From: CAYPIE01 sp964410665
GTDB lineage: Bacteria; Planctomycetota; Planctomycetia; Gemmatales; Gemmataceae
Direction: 5' to 3'
DNA length: 30,188 nt
Assembly: GCA_964410665.1 (NCBI GenBank)
Contig: CAYPIE010000071.1
Coordinates: 1-30,188 of the forward strand
Shown here in pieces: positions 8,698 through 16,894 of this stretch (positions are counted from its first letter, which is position 1; the number at the start of each line of letters is the position of its first letter). A model generated the notes under the pieces. It was not told the DNA's origin, searched no databases, and saw only the letters and a program-made list of their open reading frames with translations. The position numbers and the translations under genes are program-made.

Positions 8698-9831
8698 TTA
8701 CCCTGCTACGACTGGCAGCCGCTGCCGGCCATTCGATTCGGGCTTTTTCCCCTCCGCCTGCTCCCGTTCATAGCGATCGATCTCCTCGATCAAGGCATCC
8801 ACCATCTCTGCTTCAAGCACATGGCGCACAATCTCCCCGTTGCGGAAGATCACGCCCTTGCCATTGCCCGCAGCAATGCCAATGTCCGCTTCGCGTGCCT
8901 CACCAGGACCGTTGACGACGCAGCCGAGCACGCTAATCTTGACCGGGGTCTTGCGGCCGGCCAGCCGGCCCTCCAGCTCGGCGATGATCTTCTCCAGGTC
9001 AATGGCCAAGCGACCGCAGGTCGGGCAGGCAATCAACTCCGGCTTATTCACCCGGCGGCCGGTTGCCTGCAGGATGTCGAAGGCAGCTTGGATCTCGGGG
9101 ACCGGATCACCCAGCAGACTAATGCGAATGGTGTCGCCGATGCCATCCAGGAGGATCGGCGCTAGACCGGCTGCCGACTTGGTAATCGCATAGGGCGGCT
9201 TCCCGGCCTCGGTGATGCCAATGTGCGTCGGGTAGTCGGCTTGCTTCGCATAGAGGCGGTAGGACTCAACCGCGGTCATCACATCACTGGACTTGAGTGA
9301 GACGATGATTTGATGGTAGCCCTCGGCCTCGGCAATCTCGATGTAGCGCAGGGCACTCTCCACCATCGCCGGCGGGCAGGGGAAGCCATACTTCTCGACC
9401 AGGTCTTTCTCCAAGCTGCCGGCGTTGACGCCGATCCGCATGGGGATGCCGCGATCTTTAGCTTTGCGGACCACCTGCCGGAAGCGGTCATGGCTGCCGA
9501 TGTTGCCCGGGTTGATGCGGATCTTGTCGACCGGGTGGTCGAGGGCGGCCAGGGCCATCTTGTAGTCGAAGTGGATGTCACAGATGAGCGGAATCGAGAT
9601 CCGTTTGCGGAGTCCCGTGAGGATGGCTGCATCCTCAGGCTTGGGCACGGTGACCCGCACCAGCTCACAGCCGGCGGCTTCTAGACGGTGAATTTGCTCC
9701 ACCGTTGCCTCTAATTCGAAGGTATCGGTGGTGGTCATCGACTGCACCCAGATCGGGTTATTGCCGCCGAACACCTTATCACCCACCTGAACCTCGCGGG
9801 TCTTGTGGCGTTGGAATGGATGCTGATACAT
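8698..9831 (-). CDS. ispG: 4-hydroxy-3-methylbut-2-en-1-yl diphosphate synthase
   Basis: 377 residues from the ATG whose first base is 9831 on the minus strand, with GAGG 6 nt upstream. A GTG 33 bp earlier is less likely. IspG (GcpE) converts MEcPP to HMBPP in the methylerythritol phosphate pathway of isoprenoid synthesis, using a [4Fe-4S] cluster. The N-terminal TIM barrel shows IWVQSMTTTDT and KIRINPGNIG. The C-terminal cluster cysteines are C269, C272 (CPTCGR) and C304 (GCVVNGPGEA), with E311 as the nearby conserved acid. These numbers are one residue off those of E. coli IspG, which supports the start. It is a stand-alone gene read towards the fasciclin gene. Confidence 0.97.
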   Translation of the reverse strand: MYQHPFQRHKTREVQVGDKVFGGNNPIWVQSMTTTDTFELEATVEQIHRLEAAGCELVRVTVPKPEDAAILTGLRKRISIPLICDIHFDYKMALAALDHPVDKIRINPGNIGSHDRFRQVVRKAKDRGIPMRIGVNAGSLEKDLVEKYGFPCPPAMVESALRYIEIAEAEGYHQIIVSLKSSDVMTAVESYRLYAKQADYPTHIGITEAGKPPYAITKSAAGLAPILLDGIGDTIRISLLGDPVPEIQAAFDILQATGRRVNKPELIACPTCGRLAIDLEKIIAELEGRLAGRKTPVKISVLGCVVNGPGEAREADIGIAAGNGKGVIFRNGEIVRHVLEAEMVDALIEEIDRYEREQAEGKKPESNGRQRLPVVAG

Positions 9832-9875
9832 CAGATGCCTCGGGAAGTCTCCAGCCCGGTACACTATGCGTGGCT

Positions 9876-9905
9876 ATCGTAGTTGGCCAAGCTTGACTCC
9901 GTCAA
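9876..9905 (-). promoter_or_regulatory. Candidate ispG promoter
   Basis: On the minus strand, TTGACG (9905-9900) and TACGAT (9881-9876) are 18 bp apart, giving a transcript start about 37 nt before the ispG ATG. The -35 overlaps a short inverted repeat, CTTGAC-tcc-GTCAAG, at 9892-9906. Confidence 0.45.
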
Positions 9906-10040
9906 GGGAGGCTACTTGCTGAGTTAACCGGTCTACCCTCCTACGAACAACCACGGCTGGTGGCAAGGGGAACCCTTTGTCCAAGTGCATGGTATGCTAA
10001 ACAGATGATTGGTCCCGTCTGGTTCCTTCGGGAGAGGGCA

Positions 10041-10376
10041 ATGCAACCTGAGAAGAAACCCGCCAAAACCGGTTCCAAAGAGCAGGCGGCTTTGACCCGC
10101 AAGGGCGGCAAAGCCCGTCCTGGAAGTTCGGCAGAGATTGATCCCAACGCATACGATGTCGAGCTGGTACCAACCCGCGATTTGCCCCGCTCCGATCGGA
10201 GCCTGCTCGAATTGGATCGCCGCGATCTGGTGATGCTCAGTGCCGGCGGTGGACTAGTCCTGACCGCGATTGTCCTCGGCTGGGGCATCGCCCAGATGGT
10301 CGCACGGCCCATGTCCGTCGAAACCAGCCCGGCTCCAGTCGCCTCAGACCAGCCGCAGCCCCAGACCGGGTTCTGA
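10041..10376 (+). CDS. Small single-pass membrane protein of unknown function
   Basis: 111 residues from ATG 10041, with GGAG about 6 nt upstream. The frame extends to 9960, but the earlier starts lack a ribosome site. The first ~70 residues are charged and Lys/Pro-rich, and probably cytoplasmic. One transmembrane helix (segment LVLTAIVLGWGIAQMV) lies at about residues 70-95. A short Pro/Gln-rich tail follows. I recognise no family. Its last 33 bp overlap the 3' end of the convergent enolase-like gene, so the two transcripts must be complementary there. It could be missed by annotation because of that overlap, but start context and composition support it. Confidence 0.7.
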   Translation: MQPEKKPAKTGSKEQAALTRKGGKARPGSSAEIDPNAYDVELVPTRDLPRSDRSLLELDRRDLVMLSAGGGLVLTAIVLGWGIAQMVARPMSVETSPAPVASDQPQPQTGF

Positions 10377-11351
10377 GCAAGGGTGGCACAGGTTGCCGGT
10401 CCGTCGAGCAGCGTCCTGGAGGATCCCTTTCGGAAGCGACGAAAATTCGACCGCGCGTACTCCAGGCAGCCCACAGGCCACCGCGGCAAGCACCTCGACC
10501 GGCCCGGTCGGTAAGACTTCGGCATGATGCAGGGCCGCCAGCCGAGTTAATTGCATCAGCGGGGTGATCCCGCCTAGCTGGAAAAGATCGGGCCGCAACC
10601 AGCGGATCGTCCCCGTGTTCAGCCAGTCCAAAGCTGCTTCAGGCGTAGCCAGGCTGTGCAACGCCAACGGTAAATCAAGCCGCTCATGCAGGCGGCGATA
10701 GCCGGCCGAATCCCGGACGTTCAGAGGCTCGGCCAGCCAATCGAGTTCCACCTCTTCCTCCACAAACTGCCCGATGGCCAGAGCCGTGTCGAGATCGACC
10801 GGCTGGTCCAGTTCCAGTCCCAACCTCACGCCAGCCCCCGGCCCCTCGGCCCAGGCATGGAGCTGATGGAGATCCCCTTCCAGTGCGGCAGTCTGGAGCT
10901 GCACCAGGACTCCCGGGGGCTGATCGCGGAGGTTCAGTTCGGTGCCAGCCGCATCCAGTTCCTGGACCGACCGGGCCGCCAGGTAAATCGGCAAGCTTCG
11001 CGGCGTGCCTCCAAGCAACCGACTGACCGGTAGATTGGCCTGCTTGCCCAGCAAATCCCAGCAGGCCAAATCGATCGCCGCATACGCCCGCGCCAGCAGC
11101 CCCTCCCAACCGATTTTGGCAGTGTGTTGCCGCATGGCATGCCAGCGCTCGGCATAGGCAAGCGGGTCAGTATCGATCAGCGCGGGGACCAGGACATCCT
11201 GCAGCAAGGCCAGCGTCGCTGCAGTGGTTGAGCCCACCGCCTGGGTCAAGCCAATACCCAGGTGAGGCGTATCGGTTCGAACGATGACTGCCAGCCAGTC
11301 GTTCGGATCCGAACCATCGAGCCGCTGAGCCGTAATTCCGGTGATCCGCAT
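10344..11351 (-). CDS. Enolase-superfamily (MR/MLE-like) protein with altered active site
   Basis: 335 residues from ATG 11351, which begins 6 nt after the dtd stop, so translation is probably coupled to dtd. The fold signature is clear: an N-terminal capping domain with YAAIDLACWDLLGKQ, then a barrel with LRPDLFQLGGITP. By position, the barrel's K-x-K pair reads Q-L-Q (in VLVQLQT), and the third metal-binding Glu, usually in a GES-like motif, reads H-S (LALHSLAT). The first Asp (LELDQP) and the Glu of WLAEPL remain. A standard mandelate racemase/muconate cycloisomerase reaction therefore looks unlikely. It may have a changed activity or a structural role. A sugar dehydratase label would be unsafe. 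Confidence 0.8.
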   Translation of the reverse strand: MRITGITAQRLDGSDPNDWLAVIVRTDTPHLGIGLTQAVGSTTAATLALLQDVLVPALIDTDPLAYAERWHAMRQHTAKIGWEGLLARAYAAIDLACWDLLGKQANLPVSRLLGGTPRSLPIYLAARSVQELDAAGTELNLRDQPPGVLVQLQTAALEGDLHQLHAWAEGPGAGVRLGLELDQPVDLDTALAIGQFVEEEVELDWLAEPLNVRDSAGYRRLHERLDLPLALHSLATPEAALDWLNTGTIRWLRPDLFQLGGITPLMQLTRLAALHHAEVLPTGPVEVLAAVACGLPGVRAVEFSSLPKGILQDAARRTGNLCHPCSEPGLGLRLV

Positions 11352-11357
11352 AAGTAC

Positions 11358-11804
11358 TCAGGGGTTGGGAGAATCCAAGATTAGGGTCACCGGGCCGGCG
11401 TTGATCAGTTCCACCTGCATGTCCGCGCCGAAGATACCGGTGGCGGTTGGGATGCCCCGGTCACGCAGAGCCTGGGTAAATGCCTCGTAAAGGGGGATTG
11501 CTTCCTCTGAGGGCGCGGCCTCGATAAAACTCGGACGACGTCCCTTGCGGCAATCGCCATACAGGGTGAACTGGCTGATGAGAAGCACGCCGCCCTGAAC
11601 ATCTTCGAGTGTGCGGTTCATTTTGCCGGCATCATCGGGAAAGACGCGGAGCCCTGTTACCTTATCGACCAGCCAGCGAACCCCCTCCCGCGAGTCCCCC
11701 TGCCGAATGCCCAAGAGAACCAGAAAGCCGACGCCGACCTCTCCGACCACGTTGCCATCGACGCGCACACGCGCTTCGGAAACCCGCTGAATGACCACAC
11801 GCAT
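11358..11804 (-). CDS. dtd: D-aminoacyl-tRNA deacylase
   Basis: 148 residues, a normal length, from the ATG at 11804; the frame runs 15 codons further back, but the family begins MRVVIQRV as here. Dtd hydrolyses D-amino acids (and glycine mischarged on tRNA-Ala) from tRNA, protecting translation. The two signature motifs are present: SQFTLYGD around residue 78 and the Gly-cisPro-type NAGPVT near the C-terminus. There is no clear Shine-Dalgarno sequence. TACAAT lies 6 nt upstream of the ATG, so a leaderless transcript is possible. It is first gene of a pair with the enolase-like protein. Confidence 0.95.
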   Translation of the reverse strand: MRVVIQRVSEARVRVDGNVVGEVGVGFLVLLGIRQGDSREGVRWLVDKVTGLRVFPDDAGKMNRTLEDVQGGVLLISQFTLYGDCRKGRRPSFIEAAPSEEAIPLYEAFTQALRDRGIPTATGIFGADMQVELINAGPVTLILDSPNP

Positions 11805-11936
11805 AGGGCAATTGTAGGCGATGAATCGACGGGGGAGTAGGTCCGCCAACCACCCATCCCCCAGGCCTCCCGATTTCCCTAGACTAATTCAGGCGATTCC
11901 GAGCTTCTCGACATCTCTGCGGCACGGGAGTGAGCA

Positions 11937-13271
11937 ATGCAAGCGCATGGCATGGGCAAGGCAATCCTGCTTGGACAGACACTCGCAATCTTCTTTGGGC
12001 TGAGCTCCTCGGCCGCCGCTCAGGAACCCGTCGCGCGCTTTATCGGGGGTGGAGCCCTTCTCTTACAGCCAGACCGAGGCACGGACTTTGAAATTGCGCA
12101 GCGAGGTGCCAACATTCCGCCACGGGCCCTGCTCATCGGCGTCCCCAGTGGCTTACTGGAATCCGCCAATCGAGCCGTGCGGCTTAACTTGGCGGTCGAT
12201 CTGGGCGATGTGTCCCCCCTACCCATTCTGGAGACCGCGGTTCGGCTGCAAGTGCCCGGGCAACGCGACCCCAAGGCCGATCTGGTGGTGGACATGGAAC
12301 GTGGACGCATCGAACTGAGCAATCATCAGCCTCGTGGCGGGGCGCTGGTGAAAGTCCGCTTTGGCTATAAGCCCACCCGGCAGCCCGGCAAGTATGACCG
12401 CTATGTCTGGGACATCAATTTGACCGAGCCGGGTAGTCGGGTGGTGCTAGAACTGTATGGCCGCTGGCAGCAGGGGGTACGCTTTCAAGAAACCCCCAAT
12501 CCGGATCAGGTGCCCGCCACGGAGATGGTCTTGTTAGTCACGCAAGGAACGGTGACCGTCGAGACTGATCGGCTCGCTTTTGCCATGCTACCACCCCCAG
12601 GTCCTGCGTACTTTCATTGGGATAGCGTGCTTGGGGCTGATGCGTCGCCGCGTCGCCTACAGCGCTTACCCGACTGGGCGGAACCCAATGCCGAGTCTGC
12701 CGAGGTACAGCCCGGGCTCCGGGCAGCACTGCAAAAACTCGGTAAACAGCTAGAAAACTCGCGGCTAGAACCCAGTCTAAAACGCATGATTCGTTCGGAT
12801 CAGGCCGCCGAACGCCGGGTCGGGGTGGTATTGACCGCCGCAGTGGATCAACTCCCTTTGGTGATTCAGGCCCTGGAGAATCCTCGGCATGCCGACCTGC
12901 GCACGGCCGCAGTCAACGCTCTGCTACATTGGATCGGCCGGGAGCCCGGTCAGGATACTCGACTGTTTCAAGCAGTCCAGCAGACAGGCTTCTCCCGTCC
13001 GCAGGCGACGACACTGCTGCGTTTGCTCTACCCGTTCGATGCCATGGATCTGGTCCGGGATGCGACCTATGAGACGTTGATCGACTTGCTAGCCGCCGAG
13101 CGCATGGCCCTACGCGTGTTGGCCCAGTGGCATTTGCTCCGCCTGTTGCCTCAGGGGAAAGGGATCATGTATGACCCAGCGGGCTCAGCCGAAGAGCGTC
13201 AGGCTGCCATTGCGCAGTGGCGGAAACTGTTTGCCGAAACCAACCTCCGTCGCCCCAACCGCGGCAGTTAG
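11937..13271 (+). CDS. Exported protein of unknown function with helical C-terminal half
   Basis: 444 residues from ATG 11937, with GGAG 6 nt upstream. A signal peptide ends near residue 28 (SSAAAQEP). Residues about 30-230 are beta-rich, with alternating hydrophobic strands and a WDINLTEPG segment; this half loosely recalls FecR-like or other sugar/anti-sigma beta domains, but I would not assign it. Residues about 255-430 are helical with repeated Leu/Ala patterns, like HEAT-type repeats. I recognise no named family. It ends 90 bp before ftsH on the same strand and could share its transcript. Confidence 0.8.
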   Translation: MQAHGMGKAILLGQTLAIFFGLSSSAAAQEPVARFIGGGALLLQPDRGTDFEIAQRGANIPPRALLIGVPSGLLESANRAVRLNLAVDLGDVSPLPILETAVRLQVPGQRDPKADLVVDMERGRIELSNHQPRGGALVKVRFGYKPTRQPGKYDRYVWDINLTEPGSRVVLELYGRWQQGVRFQETPNPDQVPATEMVLLVTQGTVTVETDRLAFAMLPPPGPAYFHWDSVLGADASPRRLQRLPDWAEPNAESAEVQPGLRAALQKLGKQLENSRLEPSLKRMIRSDQAAERRVGVVLTAAVDQLPLVIQALENPRHADLRTAAVNALLHWIGREPGQDTRLFQAVQQTGFSRPQATTLLRLLYPFDAMDLVRDATYETLIDLLAAERMALRVLAQWHLLRLLPQGKGIMYDPAGSAEERQAAIAQWRKLFAETNLRRPNRGS

Positions 13272-13307
13272 TTGTGTCGGGCATGGCTTCCCTCTAGATT
13301 GGTGCCG

Positions 13308-13313
13308 TAGAAT
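13308..13313 (+). promoter_or_regulatory. Candidate -10 element of ftsH
   Basis: TAGAAT at 13308-13313 lies 49 bp before the ftsH ATG and matches the sigma70 -10 in five of six positions. The -35 region is weak. A second option is TTGTGT-17 bp-TAGATT (13272-13300). Confidence 0.25.
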
Positions 13314-13361
13314 AAACTGCCTCGCCGATATCGTTTGCTTTCTCCAACGGTCGATCTCTCC

Positions 13362-15404
13362 ATGCAAAAACGCTCTTCCGAGCCGCGCAGCCGGTCGCGG
13401 CTTTCCAGCCTGAACTGGCTGCCTTTGGCAGTTCTGCTATTGGTGATCCTGTTTATGTACACGCGTGAACCCGCGCGTCAGCAACTGCGCTATGGGCAGT
13501 TCAAGCAGATCCTCCAGGCGCCGGGAGTAGCCTTTCGCGATGTCCAGGTTGGTCCCAATGCCATCGTCGGTGGCCTAGTGACCCGTGACCGGATCAGTGG
13601 CCTACCCGAGGAGGTGCGGGCAGCGGAACCGGATAGTAAACTGGCCAGCCGCTACCACTTCGTTGACGGCCGGCATCAACGCCGCGTCTTTTGGGAGACC
13701 GATCGGGTTGGGCTGGAGCGGGACGAGAACCTGCAGACCTTGCTCGATACGCGTTTGGGGAGCGATTATGAGGCCGAACGGGCCGAAGGCCCATTCATGA
13801 CCCTTCTATTTTATCTGTTTTTGACCATTTTGATGCTTGGGGTGATGTTTGTCGCCTTCCGCTTTATGGTCGGCGGCAGTGGGGGGCCGTTTAGTGTTGG
13901 ACGCAGCCGGCACAAGGTCTATGTCGAAAAGACCGGGCAAGTCACTTTCAGTGATGTTGCCGGCATTGATGAGGCCAAGGACGAACTTCGCGAGGTGGTC
14001 GATTTTCTCAAAAAGCCGGAAAAATATCAGTTGCTCGGCGGTCGCATCCCCAAGGGAGTGCTCTTGGTCGGGCCACCCGGAACCGGCAAGACCCTCTTGG
14101 CGCGGGCAGTGGCCGGTGAGGCCGAGGTGCCGTTTTTCAGTATTTCCGGAAGTGATTTTGTCGAATTGTTTGCCGGGGTCGGTGCCTCGCGGGTTCGCGA
14201 CCTGTTTCGCGATGCCACCAGCCGCGCTCCGTGCATCATTTTTATCGACGAGCTCGATGCCCTGGGCCGCAGTCGTACCGGGAACGCCATCGCCAGCCAT
14301 GAAGAGCGGGAGCAGACCCTCAACCAGTTACTGGTCGAGATGGACGGCTTTGACGCGAACCGCGGCGTCATCATCATGGCCGCGACGAACCGACCCGAGA
14401 TCCTCGACCAGGCCTTACTCCGCCCAGGTCGCTTTGACCGCACCGTCGTGGTCGATCGGCCCGATGTCGAAGGGCGGGAGGCGATTTTGCAAGTGCACGC
14501 CAAGTCGGTCAAGTTCGCCGAGGATGTCGATCTGCGCCGGGTGGCGGCGTTGACGCCCGGCTCGGTCGGAGCAGATCTGGCGAATCTCGTCAATGAAGCG
14601 GCCTTGCTGGCCGCAAGGCATGGCAAGTCCGAAGTGAACATGTCCGACTTTGATGAGGCGATTGAACGCGGCGCTGTCGGATTGCAACGCAAGTCGCGGA
14701 TCATGCGGCCCGAAGAGAAGCATCGCGTGGCCATCCATGAGTCCGGGCATGCCTTGGTCGCTTGTACCGTGCCCAACAGTGATCCGGTGCATAAAATTTC
14801 GATTATCCCGCGTGGTGTCGGCGTTGGTGGATATGTGCTCCAGCGACCGGAAAGCGATCGCATGTTACTGACCCGCTCCGAGCTGGAGGGGAATATCAAA
14901 GTCTTACTGGGCGGTACGCTCGCCGAGGAACTGATTTTCTCGGAAATATCCACCGGAGCATCGAATGATCTGATGCGTGCCAACCAGATCGCCCAGCAGA
15001 TGGTTACCGAGTTTGGCATGTCGCGACTTGGTCGGATCTTCCATCGCGATCCCGAGGGGCTGGCGTTTTTGGGCAGCCGTCAAGCGAACCCGAGCAACGC
15101 GAGCCTCAGTCCCGAGAGTGCCCGCGAAATTGATCTAGAAATCCGCCGGATTATTCAAGAAAACCTCGACACCGTACAACACCTCTTGGCCAGCCAGCGG
15201 GAAACGCTCGAACTGGTCGCCAGCAAGTTGATGGAAACCGAAGTCCTGGAAGGCCGCGAACTGCTGCATCTGTTGAGCGAACGTCAATTTCCTTTGAGCG
15301 AAAGCGCCCGGCGTGCCCTGCTCGAGCCACCTTATCCGGGCCCCTCCAAGAATGGCACTCTGGTCGAGCACCCCGCGCAGACCACCCCGCCGTTGAGCGA
15401 GTGA
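13362..15404 (+). CDS. ftsH: ATP-dependent zinc metalloprotease FtsH
   Basis: 680 residues from ATG 13362; a TTG nine codons earlier is possible but unsupported. FtsH is a membrane-anchored hexameric AAA+ protease that removes damaged or regulatory membrane and cytosolic proteins. Two transmembrane helices at about residues 17-34 and 135-160 flank a periplasmic domain of about 100 residues. The AAA+ module has Walker A GPPGTGKT (227-234), Walker B IIFIDELDA (about 282-290) and the second region of homology ATNRPEILDQALLRPGRFDR. The zinc site is HESGH at H449, E450 and H453, with the third-ligand region SNDLMRAN downstream. All catalytic parts are intact. The tail after the protease domain is short. 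Its start lacks a strong Shine-Dalgarno sequence. Confidence 0.96.
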   Translation: MQKRSSEPRSRSRLSSLNWLPLAVLLLVILFMYTREPARQQLRYGQFKQILQAPGVAFRDVQVGPNAIVGGLVTRDRISGLPEEVRAAEPDSKLASRYHFVDGRHQRRVFWETDRVGLERDENLQTLLDTRLGSDYEAERAEGPFMTLLFYLFLTILMLGVMFVAFRFMVGGSGGPFSVGRSRHKVYVEKTGQVTFSDVAGIDEAKDELREVVDFLKKPEKYQLLGGRIPKGVLLVGPPGTGKTLLARAVAGEAEVPFFSISGSDFVELFAGVGASRVRDLFRDATSRAPCIIFIDELDALGRSRTGNAIASHEEREQTLNQLLVEMDGFDANRGVIIMAATNRPEILDQALLRPGRFDRTVVVDRPDVEGREAILQVHAKSVKFAEDVDLRRVAALTPGSVGADLANLVNEAALLAARHGKSEVNMSDFDEAIERGAVGLQRKSRIMRPEEKHRVAIHESGHALVACTVPNSDPVHKISIIPRGVGVGGYVLQRPESDRMLLTRSELEGNIKVLLGGTLAEELIFSEISTGASNDLMRANQIAQQMVTEFGMSRLGRIFHRDPEGLAFLGSRQANPSNASLSPESAREIDLEIRRIIQENLDTVQHLLASQRETLELVASKLMETEVLEGRELLHLLSERQFPLSESARRALLEPPYPGPSKNGTLVEHPAQTTPPLSE

Positions 15405-15496
15405 GCAAAATTCTCGAAACTTTTCTGGCGCCTCGGGGTTGGAAGATCTGGCGGTTGCCATTTCGTGGATCACATTCGAACAAACGAGGATCTCCA

Positions 15497-16240
15497 ATGC
15501 GGAAGTGCATGTTGGTGGCGATGGTGGCAGGGTTGCTGCTGGCTTCGGTGGCGGAAGTGTCGGCTCAGCGACCGCAGCGTGGGCAGCGTGGGCAGCGTGG
15601 TCTCGGCGGTCGGGGTGGCTTCTTCCAAGCCGGTCGCGGCATGAGCGGCCCCGCGGCGCTGCTGAGCAATCCCAGCGTCCAGAAAGAATTGGGCCTGGAC
15701 GATGGCCAGCTAGCTAGCATGGGAGAAATGCAGCAGGCGATGCGGAATTCGATGCGGGAAGCCTTCAGTCAGTTGCAAGGAACTCCGCGTGAAGAGATGC
15801 GTGAGAAGCTCCAGGAACTCATGCAAGAGACCAACACAAAGGTGATGAGCCAGGTCGAGAAAATCCTGAAGCCCGACCAGATGAAGCGGCTGAAGCAGAT
15901 TAACTTCCAACAGATCGGCATCCTCGGGTATGGCAATAGCAAGGAAATGCAAGCAGCGCTGAAGCTCTCAGACGACCAGACTGAGAAGCTCAAGCAAATT
16001 CGCGAGGATACCCAAGCCGATGTTCGCGAACTTATGCAGAGTTTACGTGGCGGCGGACGTGGCGGCGATCGGAATGCCTTCGCCGACCTCCGCAAAAAGT
16101 CCGAGGCGCTGAGGACCGAAGCCAAGACCGAGGCCATGGATCTGTTGACCTCCGAGCAGAAAACGGCGTGGAAAGAATTGACTGGCAAGCCGTTTACCAT
16201 CGAGCGTCAGCCGCGTCGTCGTCAGGATCAGGATCGCTAA
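15497..16240 (+). CDS. Exported helical protein with LTxxQ-like motifs (Spy/CpxP-like)
   Basis: 247 residues from ATG 15497, with GAGGA 6 nt upstream; upstream in-frame codons start inside ftsH's stop region and lack a leader. The signal peptide ends at about residue 24 (EVSAQ). A short Arg/Gly/Gln-rich stretch, coded by tandem cagcgtggg units near 15572-15600, follows. The rest is strongly helical, rich in Met, Gln, Lys and Glu, with LKPDQ, LSDDQ and LTSEQ segments like the LTxxQ repeats of periplasmic Spy/CpxP proteins. A role in envelope stress or chaperoning would fit its place after ftsH, but this is inference. A strong terminator ends the gene. Confidence 0.8.
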   Translation: MRKCMLVAMVAGLLLASVAEVSAQRPQRGQRGQRGLGGRGGFFQAGRGMSGPAALLSNPSVQKELGLDDGQLASMGEMQQAMRNSMREAFSQLQGTPREEMREKLQELMQETNTKVMSQVEKILKPDQMKRLKQINFQQIGILGYGNSKEMQAALKLSDDQTEKLKQIREDTQADVRELMQSLRGGGRGGDRNAFADLRKKSEALRTEAKTEAMDLLTSEQKTAWKELTGKPFTIERQPRRRQDQDR

Positions 16241-16244
16241 ACCC

Positions 16245-16291
16245 AGCGAAACCAGGCGTCGCTTGGCAGGACGCCTGGTTGGTTCGCTTTT
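16245..16291 (+). terminator. Terminator after the LTxxQ-like gene
   Basis: ACCAGGCGTC (16251-16260) pairs exactly with GACGCCTGGT (16270-16279). An outer 6-bp arm, AGCGAA (16245-16250) with TTCGCT (16283-16288), extends the stem past a 3-nt bulge. TTTT ends the structure at 16291. It sits between convergent transcripts, 13 bp before the end of frr. Confidence 0.8.
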
Positions 16292-16303
16292 GGCCACAAC
16301 AGG

Positions 16304-16864
16304 TCAGTCTTCCATCACTTCCTTGGACTTCTTCTCGGCCAGCTCATCGATCTCAGCTTCGATCCGCTTGAGCAGGCTCTGGACATCATCTTTTCCGCTG
16401 TCACGCTCATCCTCGGTCATGAGCTTGTCTTTCTCGGACTGATCGAAGTGCTTATTCGCATCACGGCGAATATTGCGGCAAGAGACCTTCGATTCTTCGG
16501 CCAACTTTTTGATCCGCTGCACCAGCTTGTTGCGTTGGTCACCGGACATTGCAGGGATCTGCAACCGGATCACCTTGCCGTCGTTGTTCGGGGCGAGGCC
16601 AAGGTCACTGTTCCGGATCGCCTTTTCAATCTCCTTGAGGTCGCCAGGGCTGAACGGCTTGATCATGAGTTGTTGGGCGTCGGGCGTGGACACGGTGGCG
16701 ATCTGCTTGATCGGGGTGGGCGAACCGTAGTACTCCACCCGCACCGAATCGAGTAATGCGGGAGTGGCCCGGCCGGTCCGCAGCCCCTTGAGTTCCTCGC
16801 GAAAAACATCGACCGCTTTTTCCATGCGCTCTTCGCAATCGAGCAAGATTTCCTCGCTGGTCAT
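16304..16864 (-). CDS. frr: Ribosome recycling factor
   Basis: 186 residues, the usual length, from the ATG at 16864 with AAGGGG about 7 nt upstream; a TTG two codons earlier is less likely. RRF splits post-termination ribosomes together with EF-G. The N-terminal helix contains ELKGLRTGRATPALLDSV, and the C-terminal half has the conserved segment RDANKH with the KLMTEDE stretch. It follows pyrH by 30 bp in the usual pyrH-frr order, so the two are one operon. It ends next to a bulged terminator hairpin that serves the facing gene. Confidence 0.97.
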   Translation of the reverse strand: MTSEEILLDCEERMEKAVDVFREELKGLRTGRATPALLDSVRVEYYGSPTPIKQIATVSTPDAQQLMIKPFSPGDLKEIEKAIRNSDLGLAPNNDGKVIRLQIPAMSGDQRNKLVQRIKKLAEESKVSCRNIRRDANKHFDQSEKDKLMTEDERDSGKDDVQSLLKRIEAEIDELAEKKSKEVMED

Positions 16865-16894
16865 CGGCAAACCCCTTGTTGGTGCTCCCTGGTG

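Noticed and set aside
14027..15019. 330-codon open frame antisense to ftsH
   Set aside because: The opposite strand encodes intact AAA+ and protease motifs; the antisense translation is Ser/Arg-rich and featureless.
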